Position numbers and translations under genes: made by a program. This document shows, one piece after another, positions 1 to 5,240 of a stretch of DNA of 6,945 nucleotides. The stretch is from an uncultured Dyadobacter sp. (GTDB lineage Bacteria; Bacteroidota; Bacteroidia; Cytophagales; Spirosomataceae): contig CAMLNK010000211.1 in assembly GCA_946481035.1 (NCBI GenBank), positions 1 to 6,945 of the forward strand, in the 5' to 3' direction. The notes beneath the pieces were generated by a model. It did no database searches. It was given only the letters and a program-made list of their open reading frames with translations, and was not told where the DNA came from. Position 1 is the first letter of the stretch. The number at the start of each line of letters is the position of its first letter.

Positions 1-470
1 GTTCCTTCGGAGATACCCAACATCTGGGCGATCTCATTGTGCTGGTAACCTTCAATCGCGTACAAATTGAAGATTGTCTGGCAGCCCGGCGGCAGTTCCC
101 GGATCATTTCCATGAGCTGCTGCATCTGGAAATTCCCCAGCGTGAATTCCCTGTCCGACAGGCCATTATGGTGTACATCTATATCGTCGAGCTCTTTCAG
201 GTATTTCTGCTGCCGCAAATGGTTCAGCGCGGTGTTCACCACTACCGACCTGAGCCAGTATTCCAGCGGGCTGTCGGCCCTGAAAGAATCTATATTCTCG
301 TAAATCTTGATGAAAGCGTCCTGCAACACGTCCTCCGCGTCAGCACGGTTTTTCGTGTAGCGCAGGCAAATAGCAAACAGCTTACCCCCAAAAACATCAT
401 ATAGCTGTTTCTGGGCGATGCGGTTGCGCTGCTTGCAGCCTTTCACCAGTTCCTGTTCGTTAAACGTCAT
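1..470 (-). CDS. RNA polymerase sigma-70 factor, ECF subfamily (3' end missing)
   Basis: An open frame on the minus strand starts at ATG 470-468 and is still open at base 1, giving 156 residues plus a partial codon. It begins MTFNEQELVKGCKQRN. Region sigma-2 is visible at about residues 15-90, with the core-binding and -10 recognition stretch RADAEDVLQDAFIKIYENI (42-60) followed by the W-x-x-x-V-x-N-x-A-L-N-x-L-R pattern (72-86). Region sigma-4 starts near 115; its helix-turn-helix reads GYQHNEIAQMLGISEG (141-156) and is cut by the window edge, so roughly 20-40 C-terminal residues are probably missing. ECF factors of this class direct core RNA polymerase to a small set of promoters, usually under an anti-sigma factor; no anti-sigma gene is visible here. 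It is divergent from the small gene at 718, with a 247-bp gap. The regulon cannot be told from this window. The family call is secure. Confidence 0.95.
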   Translation of the reverse strand, partial: MTFNEQELVKGCKQRNRIAQKQLYDVFGGKLFAICLRYTKNRADAEDVLQDAFIKIYENIDSFRADSPLEYWLRSVVVNTALNHLRQQKYLKELDDIDVHHNGLSDREFTLGNFQMQQLMEMIRELPPGCQTIFNLYAIEGYQHNEIAQMLGISEG

Positions 471-479
471 CCGAAGGTT

Positions 480-520
480 AGGGGTGCTTCGTTCGGTTTG
501 TAAATAAATTCAGCACCTCT
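480..520. repeat. Inverted repeat upstream of the ECF sigma gene
   Basis: Bases 480-488 (AGGGGTGCT) and 512-520 (AGCACCTCT) are complementary over nine positions with one G-T wobble, separated by 23 bases. The repeat begins 10 bp upstream of the sigma gene ATG (minus strand), within the 471-717 divergent gap. It could be a 5'-leader hairpin or an autoregulatory operator. I see no clear TAnnTTTG promoter for the sigma gene in the gap, and no further gene in it. The function is a guess. Confidence 0.35.
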
Positions 521-717
521 ATCCATAAGATAGCCGATTACTGTTGCGTTATGATCCGACCCGCGTTTTCGCGTCCGTCGTAAATTGTCTGACACCCTCA
601 TTATCAAAATGGTTGGAACACCTCGAAAAACTATTGTCAAATGTTGGGTACTTTACGCCAAGGAACTATTCAGTAGCGCATATCCTTTAATAAAGTACAA
701 CCTAAAATCTATCGCCC

Positions 718-1014
718 ATGAGCCAATATATGGTTGAAATCCAGCTGCCGGCTGTCATGTCGGAAGATTTCACAGCAAAAATACCTTCTCAGAGAAAAAA
801 GATTAATGAACTGATGGAGCAAGGAAGGCTTATGTCTTATGCTTTGTCCGATGATTATTCCCGGCTCTGGTGTGTGGTAAGAGCAGAAACTGAATTCGAA
901 GTAATGTCGCTCGTCTCGGAATTTCCGCTGATCGATTATATGGATCCCAAAATAACCAAGCTTATGTTCAATAATGTGGTAGCCCTTCGCTTGCCCATGT
1001 TCTCATTGAACTGA
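718..1014 (+). CDS. Small ferredoxin-like protein, muconolactone isomerase-like
   Basis: A 98-residue protein starting at ATG 718, the first start in frame after an AT-rich leader. It opens with a beta-strand-like MSQYMVEIQLP. A helix rich in K and E ends in GRLMSYALSDD (38-48), then comes a second strand around LWCVV (51-55), and then EFPLIDYMDPKITKL (68-82). This order, and especially the L-P/F-P-L-x-x-Y-M-D-x-x-I-x-x-L block, resembles the muconolactone delta-isomerase family of dimeric alpha-beta barrels, which are about 90-100 residues long. That is a fold-level resemblance seen by eye. No aromatic-degradation genes are nearby, so a catechol-pathway role should not be assumed; many such small proteins in Bacteroidota have no known function. 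It is a single-gene unit, divergent from the ECF sigma gene and followed 38 bp after its stop by a terminator. Confidence 0.7.
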   Translation: MSQYMVEIQLPAVMSEDFTAKIPSQRKKINELMEQGRLMSYALSDDYSRLWCVVRAETEFEVMSLVSEFPLIDYMDPKITKLMFNNVVALRLPMFSLN

Positions 1015-1032
1015 CACCAATTTGAAAATTTC

Positions 1033-1083
1033 GTGGCTGAGTAAGCCACATCGCCTCGCCGATTTGTCGTGCGAGGCGTTTTT
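1033..1083 (+). terminator. Tandem hairpin terminator after the small plus-strand gene
   Basis: Two stems lie in series. The first is GTGGCT/AGCCAC (1033-1038 with 1044-1049, loop 5). The second, stronger one is CGCCTCGC/GCGAGGCG (1052-1059 with 1071-1078, loop 11) followed by five T's at 1079-1083. The T-run is on the plus strand only, so it mainly stops transcription from the gene ending at 1014. Read from the minus strand, the first stem is followed only by GAAATTTTC, a weak stop for the convergent gene ending at 1092. Confidence 0.85.
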
Positions 1084-1091
1084 ATTAATAG

Positions 1092-1577
1092 TCAGAGCTT
1101 TCTTGTAATCAGCGCCGCAATTTTCTCCAATTCTGCCGCGTCCGTCTCCTTAAAATCATCGAGCTGGTCGCTGTCCACGTCTAACACCATTGCTACCGTT
1201 CCGTTTCTGTGAAAGACAGGCACTACAATCTCCGAACGTGATGCCGAGCTGCACGCAATATGGCCCGGAAACTGCTCTACATCCGGCACAAGAATGGTCT
1301 CCGCGCGCGTATAGCTTGCGCCGCACACACCCTTATGGAACGGTATGCGCGTACACGCGATCGGCCCCTGGAACGGGCCCAACACAAGCTGTCCTTCTTT
1401 CACCAAATAGAATCCTACCCAGAAAAACCCGAATGCTTCCTTTAAAACTGCGGTTATATTCGCGAGGTTGGCGGTGAGATCACTTTCATCCGCAATAAGC
1501 GCTTCTATTTGCGGCAAAAGTGCCTGATAAACCTCACCTCTGTTCGTATCTGCTGGAATAAATAATGTTTCTGCCAT
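1092..1577 (-). CDS. GAF-domain free methionine-(R)-sulfoxide reductase
   Basis: A 161-residue protein, the normal length for the free-methionine-(R)-sulfoxide reductase (fRMsr) family, and a single GAF domain throughout. It reduces free L-methionine-(R)-sulfoxide to methionine in the cytoplasm, with electrons normally from thioredoxin, as part of oxidative damage repair. Signature blocks visible are FWVGFYLV (52-59), LVLGPFQGPIACTRIPF (64-80), KGVCGASY (82-89), FPGHIACSSASRSEIVVP (103-120) and VLDVDS (131-136). The three redox cysteines are present at Cys75, Cys85 and Cys109; their 10- and 24-residue spacings match E. coli MsrC (YebR). The residue after Cys109 is Ser where the family usually has Asp. 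It is transcribed alone, divergent from purU across 148 bp, and converges on the small gene ending at 1014. The start is the ATG at 1577-1575; the N-terminus aligns well with the family. Confidence 0.93.
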   Translation of the reverse strand: MAETLFIPADTNRGEVYQALLPQIEALIADESDLTANLANITAVLKEAFGFFWVGFYLVKEGQLVLGPFQGPIACTRIPFHKGVCGASYTRAETILVPDVEQFPGHIACSSASRSEIVVPVFHRNGTVAMVLDVDSDQLDDFKETDAAELEKIAALITRKL

Positions 1578-1631
1578 AACTTTTAAAAACTACCCGGTTT
1601 CTCGTTAACACAGATGCCTTTTGAATAGTTA

Positions 1632-1639
1632 CAAAAATA
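1632..1639 (-). promoter_or_regulatory. Candidate -7 element of the GAF/fRMsr gene
   Basis: On the minus strand this reads TATTTTTG, an exact match to the Bacteroidota -7 consensus TAnnTTTG, about 55 bp before the ATG at 1577. No TTTG or TTG is found at the expected 17-23 bp upstream, so only half of the promoter is supported. Confidence 0.4.
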
Positions 1640-1684
1640 TTAAAATGCCCTCTGATTGAGCGGCTGATAGCACTGCTTCTGTTG

Positions 1685-1692
1685 TATATTTG
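1685..1692 (+). promoter_or_regulatory. Candidate -7 element of purU
   Basis: TATATTTG matches TAnnTTTG exactly and lies 33 bp before the purU ATG at 1726. That would give a leader of roughly 25-30 nt. The nearest TTG upstream is at 1656-1658, a 26-bp gap, longer than usual, so the -33 half is weak. The element overlaps a possible TTG start codon at 1690-1692, which argues against that start. Confidence 0.45.
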
Positions 1693-1725
1693 GGGTTCGA
1701 AAAGCGCTACCAGCAAGCCCCCTTC

Positions 1726-2559
1726 ATGAGTCAAAGACATATCTTATTAATGGACGGCCCCGATCACAAAGGCCTAATTTACCACGTGACCCGCATTCTG
1801 TTTGCCTTTAATCAGAATATCATCAGTAACGATGAATATGTAAGTCCCTCGCGGTATTTCTTTATGCGAACAGAATTCGAAGGCGATACCGATATCCCTG
1901 AATTATTAAAAGCGCTGCAATCCGAACTGCCGGCTGGATTGAACTTGCGCATTAATCCTAAAAAAAACAAGGACATTGTGCTGATGGTCACCAAGGAGCA
2001 CCATTGCCTGGGCGAACTCCTGATCCGCTACGCATTCAACGAGCTGGATGCTACGATTCTGGCCGTGGTAAGCAATTATAATACGTTACAACCGCTTGTG
2101 GGCAAGTTTGGGATACCCTTTCATTTTATTTCCCATGAAAATAAAACACGCGAGGAACACGAGGAAGCGATATTAAGAACCCTGGATATTTACCGACCCG
2201 ACTATGTAGTGCTGGCGAAATATATGCGCATTATCACGCCGCAATTTGTCGAGCATTTCCCGAACCGGATCGTGAATATTCACCATTCATTCCTACCTGC
2301 ATTTATCGGGGCAAACCCTTACCGGCAGGCTTACGAACGTGGCGTGAAAATCATAGGAGCTACCGCGCATTTTGTAAACAACGACCTCGACGAAGGCCCG
2401 ATCATCGCGCAGGATGTAAAGGAAGTCGATCACAAACTGACCGCTTCCGATATGGCAACTTTGGGAAAAGATACTGAAAAAGCGGTGCTCTCGAAGGCCT
2501 TAAAACTCGTTTTTAACGACCGTGTTTTCATTCACCACAACCGCACCATTATCCTGTAA
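1726..2559 (+). CDS. purU: Formyltetrahydrofolate deformylase
   Basis: A 277-residue protein, close to the 280 residues of E. coli PurU. It hydrolyses 10-formyltetrahydrofolate to tetrahydrofolate and formate, balancing the one-carbon pool and supplying formate for formate-dependent purine synthesis. An N-terminal ACT domain covers about 1-80 (MDGPDHKGLIYHVTRILFA, then FFMRTEFEG at 45-53). The formyltransferase-fold domain follows from about 83 (IVLMVTKEHHCLGELL), with DYVVLAKYMRIITPQF (159-174), the NIHHSFLPAFIGANPY block (184-199) and GATAHFVNNDLDEGPII (211-227). The catalytic Asn-His-Asp set is Asn184, His186 and Asp222, with the 38-residue Asn-to-Asp spacing seen in GAR transformylase. 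It ends in NRTIIL, the family's usual C-terminus. A TTG 36 bases upstream keeps the frame open, but it lies inside the candidate -7 element and the added residues do not look like PurU, so ATG 1726 is preferred. It converges with leuA. Confidence 0.96.
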   Translation: MSQRHILLMDGPDHKGLIYHVTRILFAFNQNIISNDEYVSPSRYFFMRTEFEGDTDIPELLKALQSELPAGLNLRINPKKNKDIVLMVTKEHHCLGELLIRYAFNELDATILAVVSNYNTLQPLVGKFGIPFHFISHENKTREEHEEAILRTLDIYRPDYVVLAKYMRIITPQFVEHFPNRIVNIHHSFLPAFIGANPYRQAYERGVKIIGATAHFVNNDLDEGPIIAQDVKEVDHKLTASDMATLGKDTEKAVLSKALKLVFNDRVFIHHNRTIIL

Positions 2560-2566
2560 AACAAAG

Positions 2567-2601
2567 AAAAAGCCCTTAGTCAGAATCACCGAGGGCTTTT
2601 T
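2567..2601. terminator. Bidirectional terminator between purU and leuA
   Basis: A perfect 10-bp inverted repeat, AAAAAGCCCT (2567-2576) and AGGGCTTTTT (2592-2601), with a 15-base loop. Because it has an A-run on the left and a T-run on the right, it works in both directions. It serves purU, whose stop is about 8 bases upstream, and the convergent leuA transcript about 100 bases after its stop. The rest of the gap (2602-2700) is AT-rich with no gene seen. Confidence 0.88.
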
Positions 2602-2700
2602 GCAATCTGATGGATGTTATTGAATATGTAATCTTACAAAAAATTCTTTAAAACATCAAATTCAGATTCAAGCTGTTAACTAATTCTAAGGATATTCTAA

Positions 2701-3855
2701 TTAAACTGCTTCTGCTGTACGCACCAGCTCAACCAGATCTCCGTCGTTTACTTCTTTCTTGATATCGGCTACTTCGAGGAACCGCGTGTACAGCTCGTCG
2801 AGCGCAGCTTTCTCGAAGGAGAACCCTAGCAATTCCAGGCGGTGCTTCAATGCGTGGCGTCCGCTGCGGGCTGTCAGTACGATGTCGGATTTATCGACAC
2901 CCACGTCCTGCGGGTTCATGATTTCGTAGTTCAGATTGTTTTTCAGGAAGCCGTCCTGGTGGATACCCGATGAATGCGCAAATGCATTCCGGCCCACGAT
3001 TGCCTTGTTGGCCTGCACCGGCATACGCATCATTTTCGACACCAACTGGCTGGTCGGATAAATATGCTGCGTGTTAATGCCTGTTTCAAGGCCCAGTTCC
3101 TGGTGCACTTTCAATGCCATCACTACTTCTTCCAACGATGTGTTACCCGCGCGCTCGCCGATACCGTTGATGGTCACCTCTACCTGACGTGCGCCCTGGT
3201 TGATACCCGCAATCGAGTTCGCAGTGGCCAAGCCAAGGTCATTGTGGCAGTGGATTGAAATAGTGGCCTTATGGATGTTCGAAACGTGTTCGAAAATGTA
3301 TTTGATTTTGTTACCGTACTCGTCGGGCAGGCAATAACCTGTTGTGTCAGGGATGTTTACCACCGTCGCACCCGCGCCGATCACCGCTTCTACGAGTTGC
3401 GAAAGGAAAACGAGGTCTGCACGGCCCGCGTCTTCGCAGTAAAATTCAACATCCTCCACTTTGGATTTAGCATATTTCGTAGCCGCGATCGCTCTTTCGA
3501 TGATTTTCTCACGGGTCGTATTGAACTTATGCTGGATGTGAATGTCGGAAGAACCAATACCGGTGTGGATACGTGCCCGCTTCGCATACTGCAATGCATC
3601 CGCAGCAGCGTCGATATCGCCCGGCACCGCACGTGAGAGCGCACAAATGATGGGCTCACGCACAGCTTTGGAGATTTCTACCACAGAACGAAAATCCCCG
3701 GGACTTGAAACCGGGAATCCGGCTTCGATAATATCTACCCCCAGCTTTTCGAGTTGTGTAGCAACCACGATTTTTTCTTCTGTGGTCAATTGGCTGCCAG
3801 GAACCTGCTCGCCGTCTCGTAAAGTAGTGTCGAAGATCTGAACTCGATTACTCAT
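2701..3855 (-). CDS. leuA: 2-isopropylmalate synthase, short form without regulatory domain
   Basis: A 384-residue enzyme that condenses acetyl-CoA with 2-ketoisovalerate to 2-isopropylmalate, the committed step of leucine synthesis. The TIM barrel shows [13 protein letters not shown] (8-20; metal ligand Asp14, catalytic Arg13), [13 protein letters not shown] (43-55), EFYCEDAGR (137-145), NIPDTTGY (167-174), the metal-binding IHCHNDLG (His202, His204) and [13 protein letters not shown] (231-243; Asn238). [15 protein letters not shown] (288-302) and the subdomain ending in KKEVNDGDL follow. The protein then stops: the C-terminal leucine-binding domain of about 120 residues found in the approximately 500-residue forms is absent. 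The end is a clean stop with no trace of a domain in the 141 bp downstream, so this is a natural short form and not a frameshift. The paralogue at 5241 differs by having the allosteric domain. The leader upstream looks like a leucine attenuator. Start ATG 3855-3853 gives the usual family N-terminus. Confidence 0.95.
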   Translation of the reverse strand: MSNRVQIFDTTLRDGEQVPGSQLTTEEKIVVATQLEKLGVDIIEAGFPVSSPGDFRSVVEISKAVREPIICALSRAVPGDIDAAADALQYAKRARIHTGIGSSDIHIQHKFNTTREKIIERAIAATKYAKSKVEDVEFYCEDAGRADLVFLSQLVEAVIGAGATVVNIPDTTGYCLPDEYGNKIKYIFEHVSNIHKATISIHCHNDLGLATANSIAGINQGARQVEVTINGIGERAGNTSLEEVVMALKVHQELGLETGINTQHIYPTSQLVSKMMRMPVQANKAIVGRNAFAHSSGIHQDGFLKNNLNYEIMNPQDVGVDKSDIVLTARSGRHALKHRLELLGFSFEKAALDELYTRFLEVADIKKEVNDGDLVELVRTAEAV

Positions 3856-3910
3856 TGGTGGGTATTAATTTTTTAATGGGACACGAATTTAACAATATTT
3901 CAGGCAATAT

Positions 3911-3939
3911 AAAACCCTTTCCTTGTCACGGGAAAGGGT
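3911..3939 (-). terminator. Attenuator terminator hairpin (3:4) before leuA
   Basis: Read on the minus strand, ACCCTTTCC (3939-3931) pairs with GGAAAGGGT (3922-3914) through a perfect 9-bp stem with an 8-base loop, and continues as TTTATATT. This is a factor-independent terminator placed about 55 bp before the leuA ATG, oriented to stop transcription before leuA. Its ascending arm also lies in the alternative antiterminator pairing, so termination should be conditional. Confidence 0.8.
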
Positions 3940-3980
3940 CTGTAACTTATCAAAACATAACCTTTCCCGACCTCACGGGA
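3929..3980 (-). promoter_or_regulatory. Antiterminator (2:3) and pause hairpin (1:2) of the leuA attenuator
   Basis: On the minus strand, segment 2 CGGGAAAGG (3969-3961) can pair perfectly over 9 bp with segment 3 CCTTTCCCG (3937-3929). Segment 3 overlaps the ascending arm of the terminator, so 2:3 and 3:4 exclude each other. Segment 1 TCCCG (3980-3976), inside the last Leu-Pro codons of the leader peptide, can pair with CGGGA of segment 2 (3969-3965) around a 6-base loop that holds the leader stop codon. This is the classic amino-acid operon layout. A ribosome stalled on Leu codons masks segment 1 and frees segment 2 for antitermination; a ribosome reaching the stop covers segment 2 and permits the terminator. 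The pairings are seen directly; the mechanism is inferred. Confidence 0.78.
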
Positions 3981-4020
3981 GCTGTTGGAGATTAAGAATG
4001 AGGTTATCTTGTTGGCTCAT
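3973..4020 (-). CDS. leuL: Leucine-rich leader peptide of the leuA attenuator
   Basis: A 15-codon ORF with the sequence MSQQDNLILNLQQLP. Four of 15 residues are Leu (codons CTC, CTT, CTC, CTC) and one is Ile, concentrated at residues 7-14 just before the stop TGA (3975-3973). An in-frame ATG two codons upstream (4026-4024) would give a 17-residue version beginning MNM; an in-frame TGA lies further upstream, so nothing longer is possible. The stop falls in the loop of the 1:2 hairpin, and the last Leu codon overlaps segment 1, which is where stalling must occur for coupling to attenuation. It starts about 35 nt after the predicted transcription start and ends 117 bp before the leuA ATG. As in enterobacterial leuL, the peptide itself probably has no function other than measuring charged leucyl-tRNA. 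The gene symbol is used by functional analogy; no sequence homology is claimed. Confidence 0.75.
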   Translation of the reverse strand: MSQQDNLILNLQQLP

Positions 4021-4029
4021 ATTCATGTT

Positions 4030-4041
4030 GCGAAATTTCGC
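4030..4041. repeat. 12-bp perfect palindrome in the leuA leader
   Basis: GCGAAATTTCGC is a perfect palindrome. It lies between the predicted transcription start (about 4055) and the first leader ATG (4026), ending 3 bases before that ATG. It could be an operator for a dimeric regulator or a small RNA hairpin that tunes leader translation. Only the symmetry is evidence. Confidence 0.35.
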
Positions 4042-4060
4042 TCACCGCGATTTTCTTCTG

Positions 4061-4091
4061 CAAAGAAAGCACAAGTTTTGAATGCAACAAA
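4061..4091 (-). promoter_or_regulatory. Bacteroidota-type promoter for leuL-leuA
   Basis: On the minus strand, TTTG (4091-4088) is followed after exactly 19 bases by TTTCTTTG (4068-4061), one mismatch from the -7 consensus TAnnTTTG. The 19-bp spacing is the typical one for the primary sigma factor of this phylum. The transcription start is expected near 4055, about 29 nt before the first leader ATG. The promoter lies in the leuB-leuA gap, so leuA can be transcribed independently of the upstream genes. Confidence 0.65.
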
Positions 4092-4118
4092 TATTGTTTG
4101 GCAAAACTTTGAAATTTT

Positions 4119-5189
4119 TTAGATTCTTTTCAAAAGCTCTTCGCCAGCCTGTTGCGTATTCAGAATCTTATCAGCAGGGGTGGTTACATCGGCAATGTCG
4201 CGCGTTCTGAAACCATCTTTCAGCAACTTGTCAACTGCCGAAATAATCGCTTCCGATTCCTCTTTCAAACCAAATGAAATATCGAGGAGCAATGCAGCCG
4301 AAAGCACTGATGCCAAGGGGTTTGCAACACCTTTACCGGTAATGTCGTGCGCCGAGCCGTGGATCGGTTCGTAAACACCCGTGCTGTCGCCGACAGACGC
4401 CGAAGCGAGCATTCCCATCGATCCCGCGATCTGGCTGGCCTCGTCGGTAAGGATATCTCCGAACAGGTTAGCAGTCACCACCACGTCGAAACGCTTAGGA
4501 TCTTTGATGAGCATCATCGCAGCCGCATCCACAAACTGGTGCTCAACCGTGATATCAGGATATTCAGGAGCTAGAGCCTGAACCACTTCACGCCACAAAC
4601 GGCTGGTTTCCAAAACGTTCGCCTTATCCACCGAGCAAAGACGTTTGCCACGCGTACGGGCAGCCTCGAAAGCCTTGCGTGCAATGCGCTCCACTTCGTA
4701 GCGGCTATATTCTGCGATGTCGTAAGCGGTGTTGTTATCGTTTTTGCGGCCTTTTTCTCCGAAATAAATGTCGCCTGTGAGCTCGCGGAAGAAAAGGATA
4801 TCCGAACCTTTCAAAATTTCAGGACGGATGGAAGAAGCGCCTAAAAGCTCATCGAACAACTTGATCGGACGAAGGTTAGCATACAAACCAAGCTCCTTGC
4901 GCATTTTCAGCAAGCCTTGCTCAGGGCGAACTTTGGCAGTAGGATCGTTATCATATTTCGGGTGACCAACGGCACCGAAAAGGATCGCGTCGGAATTGCG
5001 CATCTTTTCCAATGTCTCATCAGGAAGCGGGTTACCTGTTGCTTCGATGGCTACGTGGCCCATCAATGCCTCGTCGTAAGTGAATTCATGCCCGAACTTT
5101 TCGGCGATTTTTACCAACACTGCCTTTCCTACCTCTGTAACTTCTTGTCCGATTCCGTCGCCCGGAACGATAAGGATATGCTTTTTCAT
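4119..5189 (-). CDS. leuB: 3-isopropylmalate dehydrogenase
   Basis: A 356-residue enzyme, full length for the family. It oxidises and decarboxylates 3-isopropylmalate to 2-ketoisocaproate with NAD+; LeuB enzymes can also act on 3-methylmalate in the citramalate route. Visible landmarks are IVPGDGIGQEV (7-17), FGAVGHPKYD (71-80), the substrate arginines in LLKMRKELGLYANLRP (Arg97, Arg107) and FFRELTGDIYFG (Arg135, Tyr142), and VDKANVLETSRLWR (Lys189). Metal-binding aspartates are Asp221, Asp245 (NLFGD) and Asp249 (TDEASQIAG). The cofactor loop EPIHGSAHDITGKGVANP (274-291) has Asp282-Ile283 after GSAH, the arrangement of NAD-dependent rather than NADP-dependent members. It starts at ATG 5189-5187, 51 bp after the cimA stop on the same strand with no terminator between, so the two are probably co-transcribed. 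The gap has no Shine-Dalgarno and is AT-rich, normal for the phylum. Confidence 0.97.
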   Translation of the reverse strand: MKKHILIVPGDGIGQEVTEVGKAVLVKIAEKFGHEFTYDEALMGHVAIEATGNPLPDETLEKMRNSDAILFGAVGHPKYDNDPTAKVRPEQGLLKMRKELGLYANLRPIKLFDELLGASSIRPEILKGSDILFFRELTGDIYFGEKGRKNDNNTAYDIAEYSRYEVERIARKAFEAARTRGKRLCSVDKANVLETSRLWREVVQALAPEYPDITVEHQFVDAAAMMLIKDPKRFDVVVTANLFGDILTDEASQIAGSMGMLASASVGDSTGVYEPIHGSAHDITGKGVANPLASVLSAALLLDISFGLKEESEAIISAVDKLLKDGFRTRDIADVTTPADKILNTQQAGEELLKRI

Positions 5190-5240
5190 TAAGTGTTTTA
5201 ATTGATATTCAATAAATTATAAACAAATAAATGCATTGCC

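Noticed and set aside
39..404. 121-codon plus-strand ORF at the left edge
   Set aside because: Antisense to a recognisable ECF sigma factor frame that runs off the window.
634..656. TTG...TACTTTAC promoter for the gene at 718
   Set aside because: The -7 match breaks in the last two bases and the TTG spacing is only 12 bp, too short for the phylum's pattern.
3271..3636. 121-codon plus-strand ORF and neighbours within leuA
   Set aside because: Antisense to conserved leuA sequence, no recognisable domain.
2701..3855. leuA as a truncated pseudogene
   Set aside because: The frame is intact, all catalytic and metal residues are present, it ends cleanly, and no remnant of a regulatory domain follows; short LeuA forms are natural.
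3911..3939. Hairpin as a simple 3' terminator for leuB
   Set aside because: It lies about 180-210 bp after the leuB stop, beyond a promoter and a leader ORF, and its arm also pairs with segment 2, which a plain terminator would not need. Some role in stopping leuB read-through remains possible.
3911..4118. T-box or metabolite riboswitch before leuA
   Set aside because: No T-box consensus or known aptamer pattern is seen, and a Leu-rich ORF coupled to alternative stems explains the region better.
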